Shown: in pieces, positions 1-10,414 of the stretch
Position numbering within the stretch: the first letter of the stretch is position 1
How the letters are laid out: each line of letters opens with the position of its first letter
From: Amarobacillus sp046328225
GTDB lineage: Bacteria > Chloroflexota > Dehalococcoidia > Tepidiformales > Tepidiformaceae
Assembly: GCA_046328225.1 (NCBI GenBank)
Contig: JAXLWZ010000010.1
Coordinates: 1-64,000, forward strand
Direction of reading: 5' to 3'
Length of the DNA: 64,000 nt
The notes under the pieces: model-generated
Told to the model about the DNA's origin: nothing
The model's database searches: none
The model's input: only the letters and a program-made list of their open reading frames with translations
Translations under genes and position numbers: made by a program

Positions 1-1
1 C

Positions 2-409
2 GTAGCTTTTGCGCTCATCCCCGGCCTGCGGCGAAGGCGCATCCACGAACTTCGTCGCCACCCCGAGGAAGTCCGAGCTCGGGACTCGCAGCGCCGCCGC
101 CTTCGTCACGAACTCCTTCTTCGCCGTTTCCACGTCCTTATACCCGTAGATCGCCACCAACGTGCCCGCGGCCGTGTCGCCCTTCTGGAAGATGGCCCGC
201 CACGAGTCCGTGGCCGTCAGCACCCCGCCCGGGTCCGCCTCCTGCGCGACCAGCCGGTAGCCCTGCGCGCTCAGGTCCGGCATCACTTCCTTCGCCGTCT
301 TCGGTTGCGAAGTCGAAGCTCCCGCCGCGGCGCCATCGGCCGTGGGTTTCGCATCGCCATTGCCATCGCCGCACGCGGCGAGCGCCGCCCCGAGCAGGAG
401 CAGCGCCAC
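2..409 (-). CDS. Partial lipoprotein, function unknown
   Basis: The frame reads into the window edge, so the C-terminus is missing. From a GTG at 409 (or a CTG at 415) the product begins with a short hydrophobic stretch ending in a lipobox (LAAC). A low-complexity Ala/Ser/Thr/Pro linker follows, then a folded part that starts around TAKEVMPDLSAQGYRL. This indicates export and lipid anchoring on the outer face of the membrane. The n-region is unusually short and lacks a clear positive charge, so the start is uncertain. It lies 11 bases after the stop of the kinase-like gene and is probably co-transcribed with it. I recognise no family. Confidence 0.6.
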   Translation of the reverse strand, partial: MALLLLGAALAACGDGNGDAKPTADGAAAGASTSQPKTAKEVMPDLSAQGYRLVAQEADPGGVLTATDSWRAIFQKGDTAAGTLVAIYGYKDVETAKKEFVTKAAALRVPSSDFLGVATKFVDAPSPQAGDERKSY

Positions 410-420
410 CCACAGGACCC

Positions 421-1056
421 TTAGCGCAGCCGCGCCGCCGCGACGATGAGCTCCGCCGCCTGCCCCGGGTTCAGCCGGTCCGTGCTGATGCAAATGTCGT
501 ACGTGCTGGGAGTCAGCCATCCTGTCTCGTAAAACCGCCGGAAGTAATCGACCCGTTCGTTGTCGGTCCGTTCGATGGTCTTCAGGGCCGTCTTTTCATC
601 GACGCCCATCCCCGCCATGATGCGGCGAGCCCGGTGCTGCGTCGACCCGGTGACCAGCGCCCGCATCGTGTCGAAACGGTCCCGCAGGATGACCTGCGCC
701 GCGTGCCCGACGATGACGCACTGGCCCTGCTGCGCCACATCCCGGATGACGTCCTCGACGAACGTCCGGTAATCCGTGGACGTGAACAGCGGGCTCGTGG
801 TCAGCGGCATCGGGTCCGCCCAAGCCGCCACGGGCATCGTCGGGTTCTTCGCCAGCGCCTCAAGGATGCGCGTCATCAGCGACGGCGTGTGCTCCGCCTC
901 GCTCACCGTTTCCGGCGAAACGCCCGCGTCCTCGGCCGCCGCCTGGATCACCTGGTAGTCGATGAGCCGGAAGTCCAGTGCCTGCGCGACGGCGGAGGCG
1001 ACCTCTTCGCCCGCGGACCCAACCTGCCGCGAGATGGAGATGACGTTCGTGTGCAT
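421..1056 (-). CDS. Cytidylate kinase-like family protein
   Basis: A 211-residue cytosolic protein of the cytidylate-kinase-like (Cytidylate_kin2) family. It opens with VISISRQVGSAGEEVA, where the family has its modified P-loop (ISRQ.GSGG.E). The central segment GQCVIVGHAAQVIL and the region RARRIMAGMGVDEKTA.K.I...DNERVDYFRRFY match the arrangement seen in these proteins. The true substrate of the family is poorly known and nucleotide monophosphate kinase activity is only inferred. The start ATG is preceded by a strong GAGGAGG ribosome site. It lies 45 bases downstream of the HD-GYP gene on the same strand. Confidence 0.8.
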   Translation of the reverse strand: MHTNVISISRQVGSAGEEVASAVAQALDFRLIDYQVIQAAAEDAGVSPETVSEAEHTPSLMTRILEALAKNPTMPVAAWADPMPLTTSPLFTSTDYRTFVEDVIRDVAQQGQCVIVGHAAQVILRDRFDTMRALVTGSTQHRARRIMAGMGVDEKTALKTIERTDNERVDYFRRFYETGWLTPSTYDICISTDRLNPGQAAELIVAAARLR

Positions 1057-1101
1057 GGCGCGCCTCCTCGTGGATCGCGCGCATTCTATGCCCGCCCGCC
1101 G

Positions 1102-2430
1102 TTACGGCGTGGTGAACGGCCCTTCCGCCGCTTCGAAGGCATCCACCACCCGCGCATCGAACCGCGTGCCACTCAGCCCGCGGAGCACTTCCATCGCGCC
1201 CTCGCGCTCCATCGCCCTGCGGTACGGCCGGTCGCTCGTGAGCGCGTCGAACGCCTCGCAGAGGCCGATGACCTGCGCCTCGACCGGCACTTCGTCCCCT
1301 TCGAGCATCCCGGGATAGCCCTTGCCGTCCACGCGTTCGTGGTGGCAGCCGACCCACCAGGCAGGCGCGCCGAAGCCCGGCACCTCGCTCAGGATGTCGC
1401 GCGCATAGGTCGGGTGCATCTGCACCGTCCCCATCTCTTCGATGCTCAGGATGTCCGGCTTCGACAGCACGTGCGCCGGCACACCCAGCGTGCCCAGGTC
1501 CTGCAGCAGCGCCGCCACCTTCACCAGGTCTGCACGCCGCTCGGGCATGTCGCACGTGAGTGCCACGCTCCGCGCGAGCTCCGCGACCCGGCGCCCGCGT
1601 CCCGTCTCGCGCCCGTTCCGCCCGTCCACCACGTCGCTGATGACCCCGAGGAAGTCGAACAGCTCCTCGCGGCCCATCACGCCGCCATAATTCAGCGCCA
1701 TCAGGCTCGCGGCGAGATCGTTGTCATAAAACCCGAGCCAGAACTCGTCCCGCGATGCCAGCGTCGCCATCCGTTCCGCGAGTTCGGGATCGATTTCCGT
1801 CCCGCCCATTTCGCGCACCAGGCGCGGCCCCCGGCGGCGCACGATGAGCGGCGAACCCTCCCCGTCGAACATCGTCTCCACGCGGTCCGCCACCGCCACG
1901 ATGCGCGCCACCTGCGTCAGCTTTTCGCCCGGGTTCGCGCCGATGCCGCTGCCGTCCCAGCAGTCATGGTGCGAAGCCACGGCCCGCGCCACCGTTTCGC
2001 CAAGCCCCAGCCGCCGCGCGACATTCGCGCCCTGCTCGCAGTGCAGCGTCAACGCCTCGATCACGTCGGCCCAGCCACCCTGCGGCACCGCCGCCAGCCC
2101 GCGCGCTCCGGGCCGCTGCGCCGCGGGCCCGTCCCGCGTCACCGGCGCCGTCGCCGCCATGCCAACATCGTGCAGGAGGCATCCGAAGAAGACCTCCTCC
2201 AGCCGGTGGCCCGTGAGGCCGAGGTCCTCCGCCAGCGCGACACCGACATAAGCCACGCGCTGCGCATGGCCCGGCCGCCGCCCTTCCGCGAGGTCGAAGG
2301 CGCGGCTCAGCGCCGTCAGGATTGCGCCCCGCGACACGCGAGGCAGAGCGGACGTAGACAGATCGTCGTACAGCGAGGCATCGAGGACGCCCGCCCGGAC
2401 GGTCTGGATCGCTTTCGAAGCCATGGACAT
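1102..2430 (-). CDS. Tandem HD-GYP domain protein with degenerate motifs
   Basis: This 442-residue protein contains two HD-GYP-like modules, a family of cyclic-di-GMP phosphodiesterases. Module 1 (about residues 35-190) keeps H55, the HD pair at 87-88, H130, HH at 154-155 and D182, but its GYP position reads GIG. Module 2 (about 255-425) keeps H339, HHE at 363-365, DGKGYP ending at 373 and D395, but the HD pair is QD at 310-311 and the first His is missing. Neither half therefore has a complete canonical motif set. No sensor or membrane segment is visible. The protein may be a weak phosphodiesterase or a c-di-GMP-binding scaffold. A second in-frame ATG lies at 2424. Confidence 0.85.
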   Translation of the reverse strand: MSMASKAIQTVRAGVLDASLYDDLSTSALPRVSRGAILTALSRAFDLAEGRRPGHAQRVAYVGVALAEDLGLTGHRLEEVFFGCLLHDVGMAATAPVTRDGPAAQRPGARGLAAVPQGGWADVIEALTLHCEQGANVARRLGLGETVARAVASHHDCWDGSGIGANPGEKLTQVARIVAVADRVETMFDGEGSPLIVRRRGPRLVREMGGTEIDPELAERMATLASRDEFWLGFYDNDLAASLMALNYGGVMGREELFDFLGVISDVVDGRNGRETGRGRRVAELARSVALTCDMPERRADLVKVAALLQDLGTLGVPAHVLSKPDILSIEEMGTVQMHPTYARDILSEVPGFGAPAWWVGCHHERVDGKGYPGMLEGDEVPVEAQVIGLCEAFDALTSDRPYRRAMEREGAMEVLRGLSGTRFDARVVDAFEAAEGPFTTP

Positions 2431-2598
2431 GCGCTCCGCGCCGGCAGCCGCCGGTAGTTGGGTTATCGACCCCGCTTGCGCGGCCGTGCAGTGACAGGGG
2501 GGTGGAGGCGCCAGAGATCAGGGTGCCACCCGGGCATAGAAGCCGCCCGTGCCCTGCACTTGTGAATTGAATCGGCTACACTAACCCGGGTACGGTAT

Positions 2599-2657
2599 GC
2601 CCCATCGCTACGGCGTGGGGCGGGCACGCCTGACCGAATGCTCAACGAAAACAGGCG
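2599..2657 (+). promoter_or_regulatory. Two consecutive hairpins in the leader of the CBS gene
   Basis: In the untranslated region before the CBS gene, GCCCCA (2599-2604) can pair with TGGGGC (2616-2621), and CGCCTG (2627-2632) can pair with CAGGCG (2652-2657). The second stem covers the likely ribosome binding site just upstream of the ATG at 2661. It could modulate translation. No known riboswitch consensus was recognised. Confidence 0.35.
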
Positions 2658-2660
2658 GAC

Positions 2661-3131
2661 ATGGACCGATCGCGGCTAAGCCGATTTGTCGACCAGCAAC
2701 TCTCGAACCTCCCGCTCGAGGAACCCGTCGCCGTTTCCCCGCAGGATCCCGTCTCCCGCGCGCTCGAACTCATGCGCGAAGGCTCACGGTCCTGCGTGGT
2801 CACCGTTGATGCGGGCCAACTCACCGGCATCTTTACCGAACGCGACCTGCTCACGCGCTGCATGGACGAAGGCTTCGATTGGAGTCAGCCCGTCAGCTCC
2901 GTGTGCACCGCCTCCCCCCGCACCGTCGCCTCCAGCGCCACCGTGGGCGAGGCGATCGCAATCTTGCAGCAACATTCATACCGCACCCTGCCGGTGGTCG
3001 ATGGGGCCCGGGTGACCGGCCTCATCCGCACGGGGGACCTCCTCCGTCACCTCGCGGAAGAATTCCCCGAGGACGTTCTCAACCTACCTCCACGCCCCCA
3101 CCAGGTGATGGAGAAACAAGAGGGTGGTTAG
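2661..3131 (+). CDS. CBS-domain pair protein upstream of korAB
   Basis: A 156-residue protein that is almost entirely one Bateman module (two CBS repeats, about residues 17-75 and 85-142). Each repeat ends with the typical pattern: LTGIFTERDLL in repeat 1 and VTGLIRTGDLL in repeat 2. CBS pairs usually bind adenine nucleotides or S-adenosyl compounds and act as energy or ligand sensors. There is no attached catalytic domain. The gene ends within eight bases of the korA start and is probably its operon leader, so a regulatory link to the oxidoreductase is plausible but inferred. Confidence 0.85.
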   Translation: MDRSRLSRFVDQQLSNLPLEEPVAVSPQDPVSRALELMREGSRSCVVTVDAGQLTGIFTERDLLTRCMDEGFDWSQPVSSVCTASPRTVASSATVGEAIAILQQHSYRTLPVVDGARVTGLIRTGDLLRHLAEEFPEDVLNLPPRPHQVMEKQEGG

Positions 3132-3138
3132 CAGGCCG

Positions 3139-5043
<1,905 letters not shown>

Positions 5044-5046
5044 TCC

Positions 5047-6084
5047 ATGGCAGCACCGACCGCCAGTGGCGGTGACCTCATCTCCGACCTTCCCGTCCTC
5101 ACCCGCAAGGACTTCGTTTCCAACCAGGAAGTCCGCTGGTGCCCCGGCTGCGGCGATTACTCCATCCTTGCCCAGATGCAGAAGATGCTCCCCGACCTCA
5201 AGGTCCCGCGGGAGAAGATCGTCTTCATCAGCGGCATCGGCTGCTCCAGCCGCTTCCCCTATTACGTGGAGTCCTACGGCTTCCACAGCATCCACGGCCG
5301 CGCCCTCACCCTCGCCACCGGCCTCAAATCGGCCCGGCCCGACCTCAGCGTCTTCGTCGTCACCGGCGATGGCGACGGCCTCAGCATCGGCGGCAACCAT
5401 CTCCTGCACGCCATGCGCCGCAACATCGACCTGAACGTGGTGCTGTTCAACAACCGTATCTACGGCCTCACCAAGGGCCAGTACTCCCCCACCTCCGAGT
5501 TCGGCAAGGTGACGAAGTCCTCGCCCTATGGCACCACCGAGAAGCCGCTGAACCCCATCCGCGTCGCCCTCGCCGCCGGTGCCACCTTCGTCGCGCGCTC
5601 CATCGATCGCGATACGAAGCACCTGGAAGAGACGCTCTTTAAGGCCGCCCAGCACAAGGGCATCTCGTTCGTCGAGGTGTATCAGAACTGCAACATCTTC
5701 AACGATGGTGCATACGCCGCCTTCACCGATAAAGAAGTGCGCCAGGACCGCATGGTGTACCTCGAAAGCGGCAAGCCCGTGCGCTTCGGCAAGAACATGG
5801 AGCACGGCATTCGTCTGAACGGCTTCACGCCGGAAGTGGTGATGAACGCCGCCAGCGAAGACGGCCTTCTCGTGCACGATGCCGCCACCGATAACATCAC
5901 CCTCGCGAACATCCTCGTGGGCATGGACTATCCGGAATTCCCCGTTCCTGTCGGCGTCTTCCGCGATGTCTCCGCCCCCACCTTCGACCAGCTCCTCCAG
6001 AAGCAGGTCGATGACGCGATGGCCAAAGGGGCCGGAAAGTTCGAAGACGTCCTGTACAGTGGGGAGACCTGGACGGTCTCCTGA
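5047..6084 (+). CDS. korB: 2-oxoacid:ferredoxin oxidoreductase, beta subunit
   Basis: A 345-residue thiamine-diphosphate-binding beta subunit. It shows RWCPGCGDYSI, supplying cysteines for the [4Fe-4S] cluster together with the later GIGCSSRFPYY. The TPP/Mg motif begins GDGDGLSIGGNHLLH and continues to NNRIYGLTKGQYSPTS. A ribosome site (GGGAGG) lies inside the end of korA, indicating tight coupling. The subunit works with KorA to reduce ferredoxin. A strong hairpin follows the gene and probably ends the transcript, so the downstream zinc-ribbon CBS gene may be a separate unit or be reached by readthrough. Confidence 0.95.
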   Translation: MAAPTASGGDLISDLPVLTRKDFVSNQEVRWCPGCGDYSILAQMQKMLPDLKVPREKIVFISGIGCSSRFPYYVESYGFHSIHGRALTLATGLKSARPDLSVFVVTGDGDGLSIGGNHLLHAMRRNIDLNVVLFNNRIYGLTKGQYSPTSEFGKVTKSSPYGTTEKPLNPIRVALAAGATFVARSIDRDTKHLEETLFKAAQHKGISFVEVYQNCNIFNDGAYAAFTDKEVRQDRMVYLESGKPVRFGKNMEHGIRLNGFTPEVVMNAASEDGLLVHDAATDNITLANILVGMDYPEFPVPVGVFRDVSAPTFDQLLQKQVDDAMAKGAGKFEDVLYSGETWTVS

Positions 6085-6109
6085 CGCCCGTTCCCGGTTC
6101 AACCTCGCG

Positions 6110-6142
6110 CCAGGGCCGCGGCAGCAACTGCCGCGGCCCTGG
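6110..6142 (+). terminator. Strong inverted repeat after korB
   Basis: A perfect 15-bp stem (6110-6124 with 6128-6142, core CCAGGGCCGCGGCAG) closes a three-base CAA loop. It lies between korB and the next gene. No long T-run follows, so it may be a terminator of the weak-tail kind found in GC-rich genomes, or a processing or attenuation hairpin. Confidence 0.65.
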
Positions 6143-6164
6143 CTGTTCCCCGGAGGGTGAGCGC

Positions 6165-6692
6165 GTGGCCGAAGTCACTAACATCGTCGTCTGTCCCAGC
6201 TGCGGCGCCGAGAACCTCGAAGGCGCCGACACCTGCCAGAACTGCACCATGGACCTGCGCACCGTCGATGTCCCCGAGACCGCGCAGCTCGCCAGCCAGT
6301 CCCCCTTCCTCGATCCCATCGCGAACCTCCGGCTCGCCCGCACCGCCGTCATCCCCGCCACGGCCACCGTCGGTGAAGCCGTCGCCCAGCTCGCCGCCCA
6401 GGCCTCCGGCGCCGTCGTCGTCAGCGATGGCGCGCGCATCGTCGGCATCTTCACCGAGCGCGACGTGCTCAAGCGCGTCGCCGGCAATGGGCAGGTCCTC
6501 GCCCGCCCCGTCACCGCCGTCATGACGCCCGACCCCGTCATCCTCCGCGGCGATGACACCGTCGCCACCGCCCTCAACAAGATGGGCAGCGGCGGTTTCC
6601 GGCACATCCCCGTCGTCGCCAACGGCCGCGTAACCGGCATCGTCACCGCCCGCGAGACCCTGCGCTGGGTCATGACGCGCTATTTCGAATAG
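6165..6692 (+). CDS. Zinc-ribbon plus CBS-pair protein
   Basis: A 175-residue cytosolic protein. The N-terminus carries a zinc-ribbon, CPSCGAENLEGADTCQNC (residues about 8-25). Two CBS repeats follow, with the patterns IVGIFTERDVL and VTGIVTARETL. The GTG start is supported by GGAGG eight bases upstream. The Zn-ribbon may mediate partner or nucleic acid contacts, and the CBS pair probably binds an adenosyl ligand. With the CBS gene upstream of korA it brackets the oxidoreductase genes, suggesting two energy sensors tied to the same enzyme. Direct evidence for that role is lacking. Confidence 0.85.
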   Translation: MAEVTNIVVCPSCGAENLEGADTCQNCTMDLRTVDVPETAQLASQSPFLDPIANLRLARTAVIPATATVGEAVAQLAAQASGAVVVSDGARIVGIFTERDVLKRVAGNGQVLARPVTAVMTPDPVILRGDDTVATALNKMGSGGFRHIPVVANGRVTGIVTARETLRWVMTRYFE

Positions 6693-6800
6693 TCGCGCAC
6701 GGTAGACGGCACGAATGGATGACTAGCTCTACCCTATGACTCGCCGCCCGCGTATGCTCTTCGTATAGCCTGCCGCTATGGCTGGCCGGAGTGCTATCCC

Positions 6801-7700
6801 TTGGAACTGGCCCAACTCGACGCCTTCATCGCGGCCGCCGACTGCGGAAGCTTCAGCCGGGCCGCCGAACTCCTGAACGTCGCCCAGCCCTCCCTCAGCA
6901 ACCGCATCCAGTCCCTCGAACGCGAGGTCGGCCAGTCCCTTTTTGAGCGCATGGGCCGCGGCGTCAAGCTCACCGATGCCGGCCTCGCCTTCCTCCCCTA
7001 TGCGCAGCGCGTGCTCCGCACCCTCAACGACGGCCTCATGGTGCTCGAAGGCACCCGCGATGGCGTCGCCGGCCGCCTCACCATCGGCGCTGCCCCCGCC
7101 GTCGGCACCTACGTTCTTCCGCGCCTGCTCAAGATCTTCTGCGACAATCGCGGCGGCGTGGATGTCATGGTCCGCACCGGCCACTCGGACGAAGTCCTCC
7201 AGATGGTCCTCGATGACGACGTCCAGGTCGGCTTTGGCCGCCCCATCAACCACCCCGATGTCCGCACCATCGTCCTCTACCGCGACCAGCTCGTGCTCGT
7301 CGTCTCTTCCGAACACCGGTACGCGAAAAAGGGCTCCGTTCGCGTTGAAGACCTGGCCGAGGATTCCCTCATCCTGTTCGATCGCGATTCCGGCTACTAC
7401 GGCATGATCCTTTCGCTCTTTCGCGATCTTGGCGTGGTCCCCCACCAGCAGATGCAGCTCGATAGCATCGAAGCCACCAAGAAGATGGTCGAACAGAACC
7501 TCGGTATCGCCCTCCTCCCGGAGCTTTCTGTCGACCGCGAAATCCGTCTCGGTACCCTCCACAAAGTCCACATCGAAGCGGCCGAACCGGTCGAGCGCGA
7601 CATCGCCGTCATGTATCGGCGCAACAAACCCCAGTCCGGCCCCATGTCGGCATTCCTCGATCTGCTCGGCGAAATTTACGGCACCCGTCTCCCCCGTTAG
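6801..7700 (+). CDS. LysR-family transcriptional regulator
   Basis: A 299-residue LysR-type regulator. The N-terminal winged helix (residues about 1-60) contains FIAAADCGSFSRAAELLNVAQPSLSNRIQSLEREVG, which is the classic LysR helix-turn-helix region. The C-terminal part has the two-lobed effector-binding fold. The start is TTG at 6801, with CCGGAG about ten bases upstream; an in-frame ATG is absent before the domain. Its target is unknown. It is followed closely by the PHP-domain gene and sits downstream of the korAB region, either of which it might control. Confidence 0.92.
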   Translation: MELAQLDAFIAAADCGSFSRAAELLNVAQPSLSNRIQSLEREVGQSLFERMGRGVKLTDAGLAFLPYAQRVLRTLNDGLMVLEGTRDGVAGRLTIGAAPAVGTYVLPRLLKIFCDNRGGVDVMVRTGHSDEVLQMVLDDDVQVGFGRPINHPDVRTIVLYRDQLVLVVSSEHRYAKKGSVRVEDLAEDSLILFDRDSGYYGMILSLFRDLGVVPHQQMQLDSIEATKKMVEQNLGIALLPELSVDREIRLGTLHKVHIEAAEPVERDIAVMYRRNKPQSGPMSAFLDLLGEIYGTRLPR

Positions 7701-7705
7701 TTCGC

Positions 7706-8296
7706 GTGCTGGTCGACCTTCACTGCCACACCCGCCCGCTCTCGCAATGCAGCGCGCTTTCGCCCCTGCAGGCGGCTGAACTCGCACGCGCCCGCGGCCT
7801 GGGTGCCATCTGCCTGACCGAGCACGACCGCTGGTGGGACGAGGCGGAGCTCGCGGGCGTCTCGGCGCAGGCCCACATCCCCATCTTCGCGGCCGTCGAA
7901 CTCACCACCGACCTCGGCCACGTCCTCGCGTTCGGGCTCCCGCGGCCGTCCGCCCCGCTCGCCACCGTCGAAGCCGCCTTCGCCGCGAGCGAGGCCGCCG
8001 GCGGCGTGCTCTTCCTTGCGCATCCCGCCCGCGATGGCCTGCTCAAGGTCGATCACCGCACCGTCGAGTACTTCGCCTCCGTCGAGGCCCTGAACGGCTC
8101 CGATTCGCGCCTCCAGAACATCGCCGCGTCGGGGCTCGCGCACGGCTTTCGCCTGCCCGGGATTGGCGGCTCCGATGCCCACATGCCGGCCGAGGTCGGT
8201 CGCGCCGCCACGCGCTTCGCGTCCGCAATCACGGACACCGCCGCCCTGGTCGCCGCCCTGAAAGCCGGGAACTACCGCGCCGAATACATCGACTGA
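7706..8296 (+). CDS. PHP-domain metal-dependent phosphoesterase
   Basis: A 196-residue stand-alone PHP domain, probably a cytosolic metal-dependent phosphoesterase. Ligand motifs seen are DLHCHT at residues 4-9, TEHD at about 38-41, the central AVELTTD, AHPAR and the final GGSDAH. The start is GTG, five bases after the stop of the LysR gene, so the two are probably co-transcribed. Family members act on nucleotides, oligoribonucleotides or histidinol phosphate; the substrate here cannot be read from the sequence. Confidence 0.85.
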   Translation: MLVDLHCHTRPLSQCSALSPLQAAELARARGLGAICLTEHDRWWDEAELAGVSAQAHIPIFAAVELTTDLGHVLAFGLPRPSAPLATVEAAFAASEAAGGVLFLAHPARDGLLKVDHRTVEYFASVEALNGSDSRLQNIAASGLAHGFRLPGIGGSDAHMPAEVGRAATRFASAITDTAALVAALKAGNYRAEYID

Positions 8297-8297
8297 C

Positions 8298-8585
8298 CTA
8301 CCGCGTGCCCAGCGGGCCCGCCGGCCCGATCCCCGGTCCGCCTCCGCGGAGCGCGCGCGAGAGACCCTCGTACGTGTCCGCGCCGCCACCGGGCGTCGTG
8401 CCCCAGAGCGCCATCAACCGCCCCCGTCCGCGTTCGAATCCACCCTCCACGGCGTCACGCGCGAGATCCCCGCACGTCGCCGCCGGTGTCGCGTTCGCGC
8501 ACACGCCGGGAATGCCTCCGGTACGCTCGAACCCCACCACCGACGCTCCCAGGACCACCGCCGCAACCAGCCACTTCCCTGTCAT
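8298..8585 (-). CDS. Small secreted or anchored hypothetical protein
   Basis: A 95-residue product starting MTGKWLVAAVVLGASVVGF, which looks like a signal peptide or single membrane anchor. It is followed by a short region with two Cys residues (GVCANATPAATCGD) that could form a disulfide, and a Gly/Pro-rich C-terminus. It converges with the PHP gene and diverges from the lipoprotein gene to its right. No family was recognised. The ribosome site (GGTTGGA) is weak, so the call is tentative. Confidence 0.45.
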   Translation of the reverse strand: MTGKWLVAAVVLGASVVGFERTGGIPGVCANATPAATCGDLARDAVEGGFERGRGRLMALWGTTPGGGADTYEGLSRALRGGGPGIGPAGPLGTR

Positions 8586-8758
8586 TCCAACCGCGTAGTC
8601 TCGGGCCGAACGGTTGCCATCCGGTGGAGGAGGGGTGACAAACGGGCGGCCTCGCCGTTCGCCACCCTGCCATTTCCATCTCGATGCCACCACGGCCGCG
8701 CGAACAGGGAACGAACCATCCCGTCCCGGCGTCAGGCTAAGGACGAAGGAGCGTGCCC

Positions 8759-9814
8759 ATGACCCCTCGTGCATTCGCTGCCGCGGCCGTGCTCGCGATC
8801 GGTATCCTCGCCGCTGCCTGCGGAGGTTCCAGCGACCCGGCCACGCCCACGCCCGCGAACTCGCCGACCGTCGCCGCCACCTCCACGGTGGCGCCCGCGG
8901 AGTCCCCAACTCCGGCCGCGACGCCCGCCACGCCCGCGACCAGCGTCACCCCGGCTCCGCCGCTCGCCGTGCCCTTCGACGATGCCTCCGACCCCGTGGC
9001 GATGCTCCTCTCCTTCTACGACGCCGTGAATCGCCACGACTACGCGCGCGCCTACCGCTACCTTCGCACGCCCGCGGTCACGGAAGCGGCCTTCGCCGCC
9101 GGCTACGCGGACACGGTGAGCGCGTTCGCCATCCTCCGGCCCGCCTCGGGGATTGATGCCGCTGCCGGCAATCGGCGCATGGTCGTGGCCGCCGTCATCG
9201 ATGCCGTCACCGCGAATGGCAGCCGTCAGCGCTTCGCGGGCTGCTACTCCACCTGGCGCGCGGCCGAGGGCGTGAGCGAGAACCCACGCGACGTGCTCTG
9301 GCACATCGAGGAAGCGCAAATCGCGCCGGTCGCCGTGACCGACCCCATCCCCGGCCTGCTCGACCACGCCTGCGACGCCTACGCCGGCCGCATCGCCAAC
9401 GTTGGCGCGCCGTTCGCGCTTCGCAATAGCCCGCTCCTTGCCACCGCCGCCTTCTTCGATGCAATCCGCCGCGCCGATTTCGAGCGCGCCCGCTCCTACG
9501 TGGTCGAAGGGAAACGCCCGCCGCTCGCCGACTTCCGCCCGGCGTGGGCGAACGCATCGAAGCTGACCGCGGTCATCGGGCCCGTCGTGACCACCGCGGG
9601 CGCCGCCGGCACCGTATACGCCCGCGCCCTCGCCGTCTTCGTGGACGATGCCGGCGTCGCGCGCTTCGGCATGTGCGTCCAGCTGCAGCGTTCGAACATG
9701 CCGGCCAACCCGGGCGGCGACCCGCGCGACAACGACTGGTCCCTCGGCTCCACGGGCCTCGACCCGGCCGCGGCCACGGACCCCGCTCGCGCGCTCGCCC
9801 TCGCCTGCCACTGA
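8759..9814 (+). CDS. Lipoprotein with two related domains
   Basis: A 351-residue exported lipoprotein. MTPRAFAAAAVLAIGILAAAC is a signal peptide with lipobox, and the next 50 residues are a Thr/Pro/Ala-rich linker. Two similar alpha/beta modules follow. The first starts with FYDAVNRHDYARAYRYL and the second with FFDAIRRADFERARSYV, the pattern of SnoaL/NTF2-like domains with an internal duplication. An AAGGAG site seven bases before the ATG at 8759 favours that start over the GTG at 8753. The ligand is unknown; the protein probably sits on the outer face of the membrane. Confidence 0.8.
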   Translation: MTPRAFAAAAVLAIGILAAACGGSSDPATPTPANSPTVAATSTVAPAESPTPAATPATPATSVTPAPPLAVPFDDASDPVAMLLSFYDAVNRHDYARAYRYLRTPAVTEAAFAAGYADTVSAFAILRPASGIDAAAGNRRMVVAAVIDAVTANGSRQRFAGCYSTWRAAEGVSENPRDVLWHIEEAQIAPVAVTDPIPGLLDHACDAYAGRIANVGAPFALRNSPLLATAAFFDAIRRADFERARSYVVEGKRPPLADFRPAWANASKLTAVIGPVVTTAGAAGTVYARALAVFVDDAGVARFGMCVQLQRSNMPANPGGDPRDNDWSLGSTGLDPAAATDPARALALACH

Positions 9815-9827
9815 CGCCGCGGCGCGG

Positions 9828-10325
9828 TCAGCCCTGCCAGGCCCGCGCCTGCCTGGTCTCGAACGACTGGTGCATGTCCAGCAGCGTCGCGAAGTGGTCC
9901 AGCGCGTGCCAGAGCACCTTCTCCGCCAGCCACGCGACGTCGATCTCGGTGCCGTCGGGCCACGTCGCCGTCCGCGACCATTGTCCCGGCGCGAGCCCCT
10001 TGAACACTTCGTACGTCTTCGCCCGCTCGGCCATGAAGCGCTCGGCCAGCTCTTCGATATCGAGCGCCTCCAGGTCGGGCCGCGCCTCCATCACGCGCGG
10101 CTCCAGCCGGGGCATCTCCTCGCTCAGCATCCGCGTCAGCCGCACGTGGTAGTTCCCGGTCTCGACCTCGAGCAGGTGCACCAGGTGCTGATGCGGGCTC
10201 CATTCATGCCCGGGCGGGACCTCATGCTGGTGCCCCCGCACGAGTGACGCCGCCCAGTCGACGCCCTTCACGCTGAGCTGCAACCGCGCCATGAGCGTCG
10301 GGTCGGGGATGCGGGATTCGGGCAT
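9828..10325 (-). CDS. DinB-superfamily protein
   Basis: A 165-residue four-helix protein of the DinB/YfiT-like superfamily. The family's metal-binding histidines are represented by EWSPHQHLVHLLEVE near residue 45 and WHALDHFATLLDMH near the C-terminus. Members are thiol-dependent transferases or damage-inducible proteins of unclear substrate. The ATG at 10325 is chosen over an upstream in-frame GTG at 10334. It converges with the lipoprotein gene; the stop codons are 13 bases apart. Confidence 0.8.
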   Translation of the reverse strand: MPESRIPDPTLMARLQLSVKGVDWAASLVRGHQHEVPPGHEWSPHQHLVHLLEVETGNYHVRLTRMLSEEMPRLEPRVMEARPDLEALDIEELAERFMAERAKTYEVFKGLAPGQWSRTATWPDGTEIDVAWLAEKVLWHALDHFATLLDMHQSFETRQARAWQG

Positions 10326-10414
10326 GGCCACCACCAGAACGGGGATTCGCGCTCCCGCCCCGGGGGACTCCCCCGATACGGAACGCCGCCGCCCGATACT
10401 ACCGTGAACGGGCT

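Noticed and set aside
634..2457. A long open frame on the plus strand over the HD-GYP gene
   Set aside because: It is Arg/His/Pro-rich and antisense to a gene with clear HD and GYP motifs. In GC-rich DNA such frames arise by codon bias.
2560..2582. A possible promoter TTGTGA/TACACT before the CBS gene
   Set aside because: The spacing is only 11 bases, too short for a normal sigma-70 promoter, and the boxes are imperfect.
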